Below, one piece after another: positions 35,522-43,224 of a DNA stretch of 64,000 bases. The notes beneath the pieces are model-generated. The model saw nothing but the letters and a program-made list of their open reading frames with translations. It was not told the DNA's origin and did no database searches. This DNA comes from Eubacteriaceae bacterium (GTDB lineage Bacteria; Bacillota; Clostridia; Lachnospirales; Lachnospiraceae): NCBI GenBank assembly GCA_902362455.1, contig CABIWJ010000004.1, forward strand, positions 266,349 to 330,348, given 5' to 3'. Made by a program: the position numbers and the translations under genes. Position 1 is the first letter of the stretch. The number at the start of each line of letters is the position of its first letter.

Positions 35522-35573
35522 AAAAGATTATAGTAAAAGGTTATAGTAAAAGGTTATAGTATAAAGTTATAGA
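35522..35573 (+). repeat. 13-bp tandem repeat in an AT-rich spacer
   Basis: Units AAAAGATTATAGT (35522-35534), AAAAGGTTATAGT (35535-35547) and AAAAGGTTATAGT (35548-35560) are followed by a degenerate fourth copy. Weaker TTATAG copies extend upstream to about 35475. The whole 196-base gap before the HI0933-type gene is made of such sequence; no gene or clear promoter was seen in it. Confidence 0.8.
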
Positions 35574-35614
35574 TTATAAATAGATAGAATAAAATTTTAG
35601 AAAAGAGACTGATA

Positions 35615-36892
35615 ATGAATAATATTATAATAATAGGTGGCGGTGCATCAGGATTATTTGCTGCGATTAATGCTGCAAATGAAGACAATTCAGTAACCAT
35701 CATTGAAGCAAATGATAAAATGGGTAAAAAGATTCTGTCTACTGGAAATGGCAGATGTAACTTCAGTAATTTAGATAGCCTTACAGGTAAATATAATTGT
35801 GATGATAATGAATTTATAGAAAAGATATTTAATGCATTTTCTAATAAGGATATAGTAAATACTTTTGAAAAAATGGGGCTATTTGCAACTAATAATAATG
35901 GATATCTGTATCCGGCATCAATGCAGGCAGCTTCAGTTTCTGATATGTTAATTAGCAGATGCAGGTTAGCTGGTGTAAAATTTATAAATAATACAATTGT
36001 TACTGATATACATATTGCAGAAGATGGAGGATTTGTAATTGAAACTGAAACTGATAATATAAATAATAATTATCATTGTGATAAAGTGATTCTGGCAATG
36101 GGAACTAAGGCAGGAATCAAAGATGATTTCTGCGAGAATATGACAGAATTTCTAATAGAACATAATCATACAATTGAGAAGTACAAGCCTGCATTATGCG
36201 GCATGGAAGTTAAGAAAGATAAACCGCCCTTTAAACAATTCTTTAAAAATACTGCGGGGGTAAGATGGAAAATAAATGCGTTTCTTTACATAGATAATGA
36301 TAGAATTACAACCGAGTCAGGTGAATTGCAGTTTACTAATTATGGATTATCAGGAATAGTAATATTTCAGCTAGCGGCTATGGTATCAAGAGCTTTAGAG
36401 AATAACAGAAAAGCGACAGTTTTAATTGATTTTCTGCCAGAATATGATATCAATGAATTAGTAAATGCAGTGTGTATGCAGTATGCTTATGAAAAGAAGT
36501 CAGTATATGATATTTTAATGGGAATAATTAATTCCAAACTTGCGATGGAATTAATTAATATATATTCTTATTATGTTGATAATGAGGTTAAACCATTTAA
36601 CAAGAATCTGCCTAAAGATAAATTAACAGATATGTTTAAGTTTTTCAAGAAGGTAGAATTTAACATAGATAGAACCAATGATTTTATGAAGGCACAAGTA
36701 TGTTGTGGTGGAATAGATGTAGATGGTATTAATCCCTATACAATGGAATCTAAATATATTAAAAACCTGTATTTTACTGGAGAGCTAATAAATGTAGACG
36801 GAAAATGCGGCGGCTATAATCTTCAATGGGCATGGTCTACAGGATATGTTGCAGGGAAAAGTTGTAAATTAGTTTCGCAGAGCCAGATCTGA
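35615..36892 (+). CDS. HI0933/BaiN-type NAD(P)/FAD-dependent flavoprotein
   Basis: This 425-residue protein is a flavoprotein of the HI0933 (YhiN/BaiN) family. The N-terminal FAD-binding motif GGGASGLFAA follows IIII, then GKKILSTGNGRCNFSN; the C-terminal FAD site is TGELINVDGKCGGYNLQWAWSTG. The reaction is uncertain; some relatives act on bile acid intermediates, but orthologs are widespread and usually unassigned. The last five residues and the stop codon are encoded by the start of SDR-C. Confidence 0.9.
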   Translation: MNNIIIIGGGASGLFAAINAANEDNSVTIIEANDKMGKKILSTGNGRCNFSNLDSLTGKYNCDDNEFIEKIFNAFSNKDIVNTFEKMGLFATNNNGYLYPASMQAASVSDMLISRCRLAGVKFINNTIVTDIHIAEDGGFVIETETDNINNNYHCDKVILAMGTKAGIKDDFCENMTEFLIEHNHTIEKYKPALCGMEVKKDKPPFKQFFKNTAGVRWKINAFLYIDNDRITTESGELQFTNYGLSGIVIFQLAAMVSRALENNRKATVLIDFLPEYDINELVNAVCMQYAYEKKSVYDILMGIINSKLAMELINIYSYYVDNEVKPFNKNLPKDKLTDMFKFFKKVEFNIDRTNDFMKAQVCCGGIDVDGINPYTMESKYIKNLYFTGELINVDGKCGGYNLQWAWSTGYVAGKSCKLVSQSQI

Positions 36893-36944
36893 CATTTGGC
36901 TTGCAATTTTGCAGGCACATTGTGCTTGTAAAATGGAGATTAGT
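36874..36944 (+). repeat. Shine-Dalgarno-proximal structured repeat, copy C (SDR-C)
   Basis: This short copy corresponds to the 3' half of SDR-A. AGCCAGAT (36881-36888) pairs with ATTTGGCT (36894-36901), and GCAC/GTGC forms a second hairpin at 36915-36925. Block 36875-36903 is 28 of 29 identical to SDR-A. It provides the last codons and stop of the upstream gene and the site TGGAG before a seven-codon reading frame (ATG 36945 to TGA 36968), whose stop overlaps the ATG of the next gene. Confidence 0.75.
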
Positions 36945-36964
36945 ATGAAAGGACTATCAGAAAA

Positions 36965-38560
36965 ATGATTAGAATTTCACAAATTAAATTACCGATAAAT
37001 CACACAGAAGAAGATTTATCTAAACAGATAAGTAAGCTTCTTAAGGTTAATAAAGATAATTTTAAATATAGGATATCAAAGAAATCAATTGATGCCAGAA
37101 AAGAAGATATAAAATATATCTATACTGTAGATGTAGAAATTAATAATGAAAAGAAAATAATTTCTAAAATTAACAATAAAAATATTATGTCAACCGATAA
37201 TAAAAAATATGAATTTATTACGCCGGGAGAAAAGAAATTAAATCACAGACCTGTAATTGTAGGTTCAGGACCAGCAGGATTATTTTGTGCATATATGTTA
37301 GCAATAAATGGATATGAACCGCTTGTAATTGAACGTGGTGAAAAAGTAGATGAAAGACAGAAAACGGTAGAAAAGTTCTTTGAAACAGGTATTCTTAATC
37401 CGGAGTCTAATATACAGTTCGGTGAGGGGGGAGCAGGCACATTTTCTGATGGTAAACTAAATACAATGGTTAAAGATAAATTTCATAGAAATGATTTCGT
37501 ATTAGATACATTTGTAAAATTTGGTGCAGATGAGAAAATAACTTATATTAATAAACCTCATATCGGAACTGATGTATTATCAAAGGTCATTAAAAATATC
37601 CGATTAGAGACTATTCGGCTTGGTGGAAGTTTTATGTTTGGTACTAGATTTACCAAATGTAATTATGATAATAATGTATTAAAATCAATTGATATAGAAA
37701 CGAAAAATTATAAAGAGACAATTCCTTGTGAGGTTTTAGTGCTAGCGACAGGACACAGTTCAAGAGATACATTTAAAATGCTATATGATTCTAAATTAAT
37801 TATGGAACCTAAAGCATTTGCAATCGGTGTAAGAATCGAACATAAACAGAAGCAGATTAATGATTCACAATATGGTATATTTAGTGACAAGTTGCCTGCT
37901 GCGGACTACAAACTTGCAACTAATCTTTCAACTGGAAGAGGTGTATATTCATTCTGCATGTGTCCGGGTGGATATGTGGTTAATTCCTCATCGGAATTAG
38001 AGTCAACAGCAGTTAATGGAATGAGTTATAGCAAGAGAGATGGCGAAAATGCGAACAGTGCAATGATTGTTACGATTACACCGGATGATTTTAAGGACAA
38101 GACACCTCTTGGTGGAATAGAATACCAGAGGGTTTTAGAAAAAGCAGCATATATAGAGGGTAAAGGTAGGATTCCTGTTCAGCTATTCGGAGATTTTAAG
38201 AAGAATATAAAGACTACAGAACTTGGAGATGTTAATCCCCAGATGAAAGGAAAATACGAATTTTCAAATTTGAGAAATATTTTTCCTGAATATATATCGG
38301 AGTCTTTAATACAGGGAATTGATTCTTTTGCATCTAAGATAAAGAACTATAACAGATATGATGCAGTTATGTCAGGAGTAGAGAGCAGAACCTCGTCACC
38401 ACTTAGAATATTAAGAGATGAAACATTTGAAAGTAATATTAAAGGAATATATCCTTGCGGAGAGGGTGCAGGATATGCAGGCGGTATTACATCAGCAGCA
38501 ATGGATGGTATAAAAGTCTATGAAGCAATTTCTAAAAAATATGCTCCATTGACAGATTAG
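36965..38560 (+). CDS. FAD-dependent oxidoreductase, COG2509 family
   Basis: This 531-residue protein has a roughly 90-residue N-terminal domain followed by a dinucleotide-binding motif VGSGPAGLFCAYML and the segments GEGGAGTFSDGKLNT and YPCGEGAGYAGGITSAAMDG. These are typical of the COG2509 uncharacterised FAD-dependent dehydrogenases. Substrate unknown. The ATG at 36965 overlaps the stop of a seven-codon frame (ATGA), so its translation may be coupled to that leader; AAAGGA inside the leader could also serve as its own ribosome site. Confidence 0.88.
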   Translation: MIRISQIKLPINHTEEDLSKQISKLLKVNKDNFKYRISKKSIDARKEDIKYIYTVDVEINNEKKIISKINNKNIMSTDNKKYEFITPGEKKLNHRPVIVGSGPAGLFCAYMLAINGYEPLVIERGEKVDERQKTVEKFFETGILNPESNIQFGEGGAGTFSDGKLNTMVKDKFHRNDFVLDTFVKFGADEKITYINKPHIGTDVLSKVIKNIRLETIRLGGSFMFGTRFTKCNYDNNVLKSIDIETKNYKETIPCEVLVLATGHSSRDTFKMLYDSKLIMEPKAFAIGVRIEHKQKQINDSQYGIFSDKLPAADYKLATNLSTGRGVYSFCMCPGGYVVNSSSELESTAVNGMSYSKRDGENANSAMIVTITPDDFKDKTPLGGIEYQRVLEKAAYIEGKGRIPVQLFGDFKKNIKTTELGDVNPQMKGKYEFSNLRNIFPEYISESLIQGIDSFASKIKNYNRYDAVMSGVESRTSSPLRILRDETFESNIKGIYPCGEGAGYAGGITSAAMDGIKVYEAISKKYAPLTD

Positions 38561-38618
38561 TAACTTTTGTATAAAATACAAGAATGTATTTTACTTCACT
38601 TCGGAGGATTAAACGGAA

Positions 38619-39470
38619 ATGGAAATATCAGATAATTATAGAAATAAATTAAAAGACAAAAAAAGAATTGTAGTAAAAATCGGTTCGTCATCGCTTACAC
38701 ATCCTGAGACGAATGGAATTGATTTATATAAACTTGAGAAATTAGTTCGGATTCTTACAGATATAAAAAATCAGGGCAAAGATGTTATATTAGTATCATC
38801 AGGCGCGATAGCTGTAGGTAAGCAATCTACGGGACTATCAGGTAAGAGCTTAACACTTTCAGAGAAACAGGCATGTGCAGCAATTGGACAGGCACAGCTT
38901 ATGATGATGTATCAGAAGTTATTTTCTGAATATAACCAGAAAACTGCACAGATTCTTATGACAAAATATACAATGCTTGATGATTTAAGCAGATATAATG
39001 CAAGAAATACTTTTGAAGAATTATTAAAATTAGGTGTTATTCCTGTTGTAAATGAAAATGATACAGTTTCAACATATGAAATCGTATTTGGTGATAATGA
39101 CAGATTATCTGCTTTAGTTACAGCACTTACAAATGCTGATATGCTTATATTATTATCTGATATAGATGGAATGTTTACGGATGATCCAAACATGAATAAA
39201 GATGCAAAATTCATTCCAATCGTTACTAATTTAGACAGTAAAATGTTCTCAATGGGTAAAGAATCATCTGGAAGTGATGTAGGAACGGGCGGAATGAGTG
39301 CTAAATTGGCTGCAGCACAGATAGCAACAGAGTCAGGTGCTGATATGATTATAGCTAATGGCGAAAATGTTTCGGTTGTTGAACAGATTTTAGCTGGGAA
39401 TAATGTTGGAACTTTATTCACTTCTAATCAGAAAGAAGATTTTAAAATAATAGACTATTTGTCTGAATAA
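38619..39470 (+). CDS. proB: Glutamate 5-kinase, short form without PUA domain
   Basis: This 283-residue amino-acid kinase makes gamma-glutamyl phosphate, the first step of proline synthesis. Motifs are RIVVKIGSSSLTHP, VSSGAIAVGKQ, NENDTVS, FGDNDRLSALVTAL and GTGGMSAKLAAAQIA. It ends after the kinase domain; the C-terminal PUA domain of the roughly 365-residue form is absent, as in some Firmicutes. proA, the usual partner, is not adjacent. GGAGG lies 11 bases upstream. Confidence 0.93.
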   Translation: MEISDNYRNKLKDKKRIVVKIGSSSLTHPETNGIDLYKLEKLVRILTDIKNQGKDVILVSSGAIAVGKQSTGLSGKSLTLSEKQACAAIGQAQLMMMYQKLFSEYNQKTAQILMTKYTMLDDLSRYNARNTFEELLKLGVIPVVNENDTVSTYEIVFGDNDRLSALVTALTNADMLILLSDIDGMFTDDPNMNKDAKFIPIVTNLDSKMFSMGKESSGSDVGTGGMSAKLAAAQIATESGADMIIANGENVSVVEQILAGNNVGTLFTSNQKEDFKIIDYLSE

Positions 39471-39483
39471 AAGGATTTTATTA

Positions 39484-40722
39484 ATGAAAATAAAAATATT
39501 ACAGAATTCAGAATGGCACTTTGGTAAATATCTTAGTGATAATTACGTGCTTGAAACAACTGAATATGATGGTGAATTTGAATCTGTTAAGGGAATTAGA
39601 TATAGCTTACTTAACTTAGAGACAAATGAGCGAATTGAGGTTCTTCCTAATATTAATAAATATAACATTGGAGAAATTATCGATGTCTCGACAGAACCTA
39701 AATACTTATATTTTGCAAATGTAGAAAAAGATGATACAGAGGCTTCAAAAGACATTTATGCAGATTATACGGAAGTTGATAGATATAAAGAAGTCGGGAA
39801 AATATTACTTCTAAGATATAATATATCAAGTGGTGCAACTGAAGCTTTATATAATTTCTCAGAGAATCTTTATGGCCTTAATGAGATAAAGAAGCTTAAA
39901 ATATTTATTATAAATGATTATTACATTATTATACAGAACGAGTATCTTGTATTAAATAAATCAAAAACTTATTCAGGATTCTTTAGATTTAACCAGAGAC
40001 TATATAATATCAAAGATGAAACAGAGTATATGATTGCTGATGAGAATTTCAACTTGAATGGTATTATGAATATTCTTGCAATATCAGATAACCAGTGTGT
40101 CATCAAGACAGGATATTCGCTATTAGAGGATAACAGATATAACCTGCTAGATGAAGATGAGTGTAGTTTAGAGGCTGTAAGTTTTGTAAATATCGGACAG
40201 ATGGTTTCAGACCTCGCAATTGGTAAGAAAAGTATTTCGCTTGAGACTATCGAACAGACTTATCATAACAAGACAATTCCATATATTAAGAAAATGGGAG
40301 ATTACGTTATATATTCCTGTGTAAATAATGAGACTAAGGAAGAAGAGGTTAAATTTTATAATTTAACTTCGTCTGAGATAAAGACCTGTATTAATCAGGA
40401 TGTTATACGTATTTCCAATCTTGCAAAAGCATATGTTCTCAATAATGAACCATATATTTGTATAATAAAAGATAATGAACTTTCATTCTTAAATCTTAAT
40501 ACAAATAAGATTGAACCTAAATACAATAATGGTTCGAGATTATGTGAGATATATAATAATCTGCTTGTATTTACCGGAGTTAATAAGACGATATTTGGTA
40601 AAAAGAAAACATTTTTTGATATCATAAGCTTTCCGGGAGGAGAATTATTATTGCACGAACAAAGTGAATATGTAGACAGCCTGATAACTAATACAGATAC
40701 ATTATATATAATTGTTAAGTGA
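39484..40722 (+). CDS. Conserved-looking hypothetical protein (412 aa), possible beta-propeller
   Basis: I do not recognise this 412-residue protein. It has no signal peptide or membrane segment, so it is probably cytoplasmic. It is rich in short alternating hydrophobic stretches separated by turns (for example KYLYFANVEKDD, DYVIYSCVNNETKEEEVKFYNLTSSE and EPYICIIKDNELSFLNLNTNK), resembling successive beta-sheet blades. No catalytic motif stands out. It begins 13 bases after proB with AAAGGA upstream, so it is probably co-transcribed. Confidence 0.6.
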   Translation: MKIKILQNSEWHFGKYLSDNYVLETTEYDGEFESVKGIRYSLLNLETNERIEVLPNINKYNIGEIIDVSTEPKYLYFANVEKDDTEASKDIYADYTEVDRYKEVGKILLLRYNISSGATEALYNFSENLYGLNEIKKLKIFIINDYYIIIQNEYLVLNKSKTYSGFFRFNQRLYNIKDETEYMIADENFNLNGIMNILAISDNQCVIKTGYSLLEDNRYNLLDEDECSLEAVSFVNIGQMVSDLAIGKKSISLETIEQTYHNKTIPYIKKMGDYVIYSCVNNETKEEEVKFYNLTSSEIKTCINQDVIRISNLAKAYVLNNEPYICIIKDNELSFLNLNTNKIEPKYNNGSRLCEIYNNLLVFTGVNKTIFGKKKTFFDIISFPGGELLLHEQSEYVDSLITNTDTLYIIVK

Positions 40723-40786
40723 TATTGAAATTAGAAAATTATAAGTCTGTAAGAGTAGTAATGTATAGAATGGAGAAGATTTATTA

Positions 40787-40987
40787 ATGGAACAGAGTAA
40801 ATTAGACAGAATAAATGAATTAGCACGTCTTTCTAAGACAAGAGAACTTACAAATGCTGAAAAATCAGAACAAAAGAAGTTACGTGATGAGTACATCAGA
40901 CTTGTTCATAATAATTTAAGAGGACAGTTACAAAATATCCGTATCGTAGAGAAAGATGGTTCGATAACATCTTTAAAGAAGAAATAG
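40787..40987 (+). CDS. DUF896 (YnzC-like) small protein
   Basis: This 66-residue protein matches DUF896: RINELARLSKTRELTNAEKSEQKKLRDEYIRL is the characteristic N-terminal helical hairpin. Function is not established; the Bacillus relatives are YnzC and YneB-region proteins. GGAGAAG precedes the ATG. The cyclo-ligase gene follows after 9 bases, so the two are probably an operon. Confidence 0.9.
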   Translation: MEQSKLDRINELARLSKTRELTNAEKSEQKKLRDEYIRLVHNNLRGQLQNIRIVEKDGSITSLKKK

Positions 40988-40996
40988 ACAAAATTT

Positions 40997-41569
40997 ATGA
41001 ATAAAAGTGAATTAAGAAAAATTATGTCTGTTAAAAGAAACAGTCTTACAGATGAAGAAAAAATACATAAGAGTAGAAAAATATTTGAAAATTTGTTAGA
41101 TACTGCGAACCTGGCTGATGTAAGTTGTATATTTATATTTGTAAGCTACAGAAGTGAATGTGATACGACTCCTATTATCGATTATTGTATTGATAATGGA
41201 ATAAAAGTAGCAGTTCCAAGAGTAAATGGAGATAAAATGGATTTCTATGTAATCAGAGATAAATCAGAATTATCCATTGGCAGTTATGGAATATTAGAAC
41301 CGGTTACAGATACAATTATATATCCTGATGAAAAAAGTCTTATTATAATGCCTGGATTAGTATTTGATACAAAGGGCAACCGAATCGGTTATGGCGGAGG
41401 ATATTATGATAAATATATCTCTGAATATAATCTGGGCCTTAAAGTTGCAATTTGTTTTGATTTTCAGATCATAGAGGAAAATATTATAGAAGTCGAGGAT
41501 ACAGATGTTGTTCCGGATATGATTATTACAGATAGCCGTAATATAGATGTAGCCAAGCTTCGCTCATAG
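40997..41569 (+). CDS. 5-formyltetrahydrofolate cyclo-ligase
   Basis: This 190-residue enzyme converts 5-formyl-THF to 5,10-methenyl-THF using ATP, returning stored folate to one-carbon metabolism. It starts with KSELRKIMSVKRNSL; the C-terminal signature MPGLVFDTKGNRIGYGGGYYDKY is intact, with DVVPDMIITD near the end. No clear ribosome site precedes the ATG, suggesting coupling to the DUF896 gene. LHE-2 starts 12 bases after the stop. Confidence 0.93.
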   Translation: MNKSELRKIMSVKRNSLTDEEKIHKSRKIFENLLDTANLADVSCIFIFVSYRSECDTTPIIDYCIDNGIKVAVPRVNGDKMDFYVIRDKSELSIGSYGILEPVTDTIIYPDEKSLIIMPGLVFDTKGNRIGYGGGYYDKYISEYNLGLKVAICFDFQIIEENIIEVEDTDVVPDMIITDSRNIDVAKLRS

Positions 41570-41581
41570 AGAACATTTGAT

Positions 41582-42038
41582 ATCATCTGATGTAAGCAAA
41601 CTGCGGGGATGTAGAATAGAACTTATGTTTCAAATTGCTAATTTGTCGGTATTATCTTTCTTCTCTTTTGATTATTTATGTTCATTTAACATCCAGAACA
41701 CTTAAACAGGGTTGTCCGTCTGTAACATACACTTGATTTATGACGTATCGTGTGTGTGAGTTATATGCCGTCATATGCAAAAGGTCGGTGCAGTAAATTA
41801 CCGTTCAAGCGAAGCGCGTTTGATTTACTGCACCGTAATAGACTTTGCAGATGGCGGCATTTACTCACACCCGATAAAGGAATACGAAAGTGTATGTTAC
41901 AGACGGACATTCCTGCTTAAGTGTCTGTCTGGTAAATGTACACAAAATATGAGAAGAAAGATAATACCTGACAAATTTACGCAATTCTTACAAAAAGTTC
42001 TAAATCTACATCCCCGCAGTTTGCTATATACAGATGAT
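41582..42038 (+). repeat. Long hairpin element copy 2 (LHE-2), 457 nt
   Basis: This region folds into one long hairpin. Perfect helices, outside in: 41582-41589 with 42031-42038 (8 bp), 41595-41615 with 42005-42025 (21 bp), 41617-41624 with 41995-42002 (8 bp), 41640-41647 with 41970-41977 (8 bp), 41648-41665 with 41951-41968 (18 bp), 41713-41734 with 41888-41909 (22 bp), 41754-41761 with 41863-41870 (8 bp) and 41786-41798 with 41823-41835 (13 bp). It shares three blocks with LHE-1 (41669-41697, 41917-41946, 41968-41990), but the 21-, 18- and apical 13-bp stems differ from LHE-1 in sequence. A 121-codon open frame across its right arm is a by-product of the palindrome. Confidence 0.9.
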
Positions 42039-42168
42039 GCATTTATTATCACTGAGCGAAGTTTTACTACATTTATATACAACGTCCTAAGAATTACAAG
42101 TACAACATCTGCATCCCTGACGTCTTTTTTTATTTTCTAAGGCATATAATATCAAAAAAAGGTTTTAT

Positions 42169-43050
42169 ATGATTATCAATCTCGACAATATCTATACATA
42201 CAATTCTTTATTAAACAAGTCTTTGCATATCGCAAAATTATATCCGCAATTAATTAAAGTTACCCATATAGGAACTTCTAACGATAACAGGATAATATTT
42301 ATGGTAAAAGTAGGAAAAGGAAATAGAGGTCCGGTATTTGTGGCGGGGGTTCATGGCAGGGAAATAATTAATCCTACAGTTATGCTTTCTTTGATAGAAC
42401 GACTTTCGCATCGTTATTATTCTTATGGAGAAAAATTATTAGACAAATATGCTTTGTATTTTATTCCTCTATTGAATCCTGATGGTTACACTATTGCTAT
42501 GGAGGGATATTATGCAATTAATGATAAAATTCTAAGAAATAATTGTAGGCATTGTAATATTCCATACAAAGAATATAAATTCAATGGTGATGGAGTGGAT
42601 ATTAACAGGAATTTTATGTCGCAGTCTTTTGCATTTACTAATAATTCGGGGCTTCCTGATAATGAGCCTGAAACAATGGCATTTATAAAGGTGTGCGAAC
42701 AAAATGATTTTATGGGAATGATAGATTTTCATTCAAGAGGAAATTCTATATTCTATTATAGAAGTGCAATGGTATATGAGTATAACAGAAAACAGTTCGA
42801 TATTGCCTGCCGGTTATCTAAAATTACAGGCTATTCTTTATATACACCAAATGATGAGAATTCTGATAATCTGTCCGGGGGAAATACAGTTAATTTCTTC
42901 TCGGAAAGATACCTGTTGCCGGCAATAACCGTAGAAACAGTAGAAGATGAAGCAACATTTCCATTGGAGGCATCTTACTGTACGAGGGTATATAATGAAC
43001 TTAAAAATGTTCCACTTGAATTTTTAAGAATGCTAATTTATTTGCATTGA
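42169..43050 (+). CDS. M14 family zinc carboxypeptidase
   Basis: This 293-residue protein is an M14-type metallopeptidase. The zinc ligands are visible as HxxE (H62, E65 in GVHGRE) and H188 (DFHSRG), and the catalytic glutamate lies in ETVEDE near residues 256-261. There is no signal peptide, so it is probably cytoplasmic; related Firmicute enzymes trim peptidoglycan peptides such as gamma-D-Glu-DAP. AAAGG lies before the ATG. The 130 bases between LHE-2 and this gene hold a T-rich tract but no clear promoter. Confidence 0.85.
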   Translation: MIINLDNIYTYNSLLNKSLHIAKLYPQLIKVTHIGTSNDNRIIFMVKVGKGNRGPVFVAGVHGREIINPTVMLSLIERLSHRYYSYGEKLLDKYALYFIPLLNPDGYTIAMEGYYAINDKILRNNCRHCNIPYKEYKFNGDGVDINRNFMSQSFAFTNNSGLPDNEPETMAFIKVCEQNDFMGMIDFHSRGNSIFYYRSAMVYEYNRKQFDIACRLSKITGYSLYTPNDENSDNLSGGNTVNFFSERYLLPAITVETVEDEATFPLEASYCTRVYNELKNVPLEFLRMLIYLH

Positions 43051-43075
43051 CAATAATATTTTAACTATATATAAT
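43047..43075 (+). promoter_or_regulatory. Perfect-consensus SigA promoter upstream of miaB
   Basis: TTGACA (43047-43052) and TATAAT (43070-43075) match consensus at all twelve positions with the optimal 17-base spacer. The -35 overlaps the stop codon of the M14 gene. The predicted leader to miaB is about 143 bases. It contains a possible 12-codon frame (ATG 43129) but no riboswitch I can recognise. Confidence 0.75.
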
Positions 43076-43224
43076 ATTAATTTGGGTGTTTGTACGCCTA
43101 GAGGTCTGATCTAGTAATTATAATACCAGATGATACTTATAAAATTGTGTCAGGATAATAAGCTATAAACCAACTTTTATTTCTGGCATTATATTATAAA
43201 GAAATTAATACGAAAGGATTACTT

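Noticed and set aside
35440..35600. CRISPR-like array
   Set aside because: The units are 13 bp in direct tandem without spacers, and no cas genes are present.
41775..42140. A 121-codon + strand open frame across LHE-2
   Set aside because: It lies in the right arm of the palindrome, lacks a ribosome site, has no protein-like pattern, and its conserved segments are explained by RNA or DNA pairing.
42143..42150. TATAAT as a promoter for the M14 gene
   Set aside because: No -35 element fits, and the predicted start would leave only about 12 bases of leader.
43082..43224. Riboswitch in the long miaB leader
   Set aside because: The 143-base leader has no recognisable aptamer and only weak hairpins; a 12-codon frame at 43129 lacks a ribosome site.
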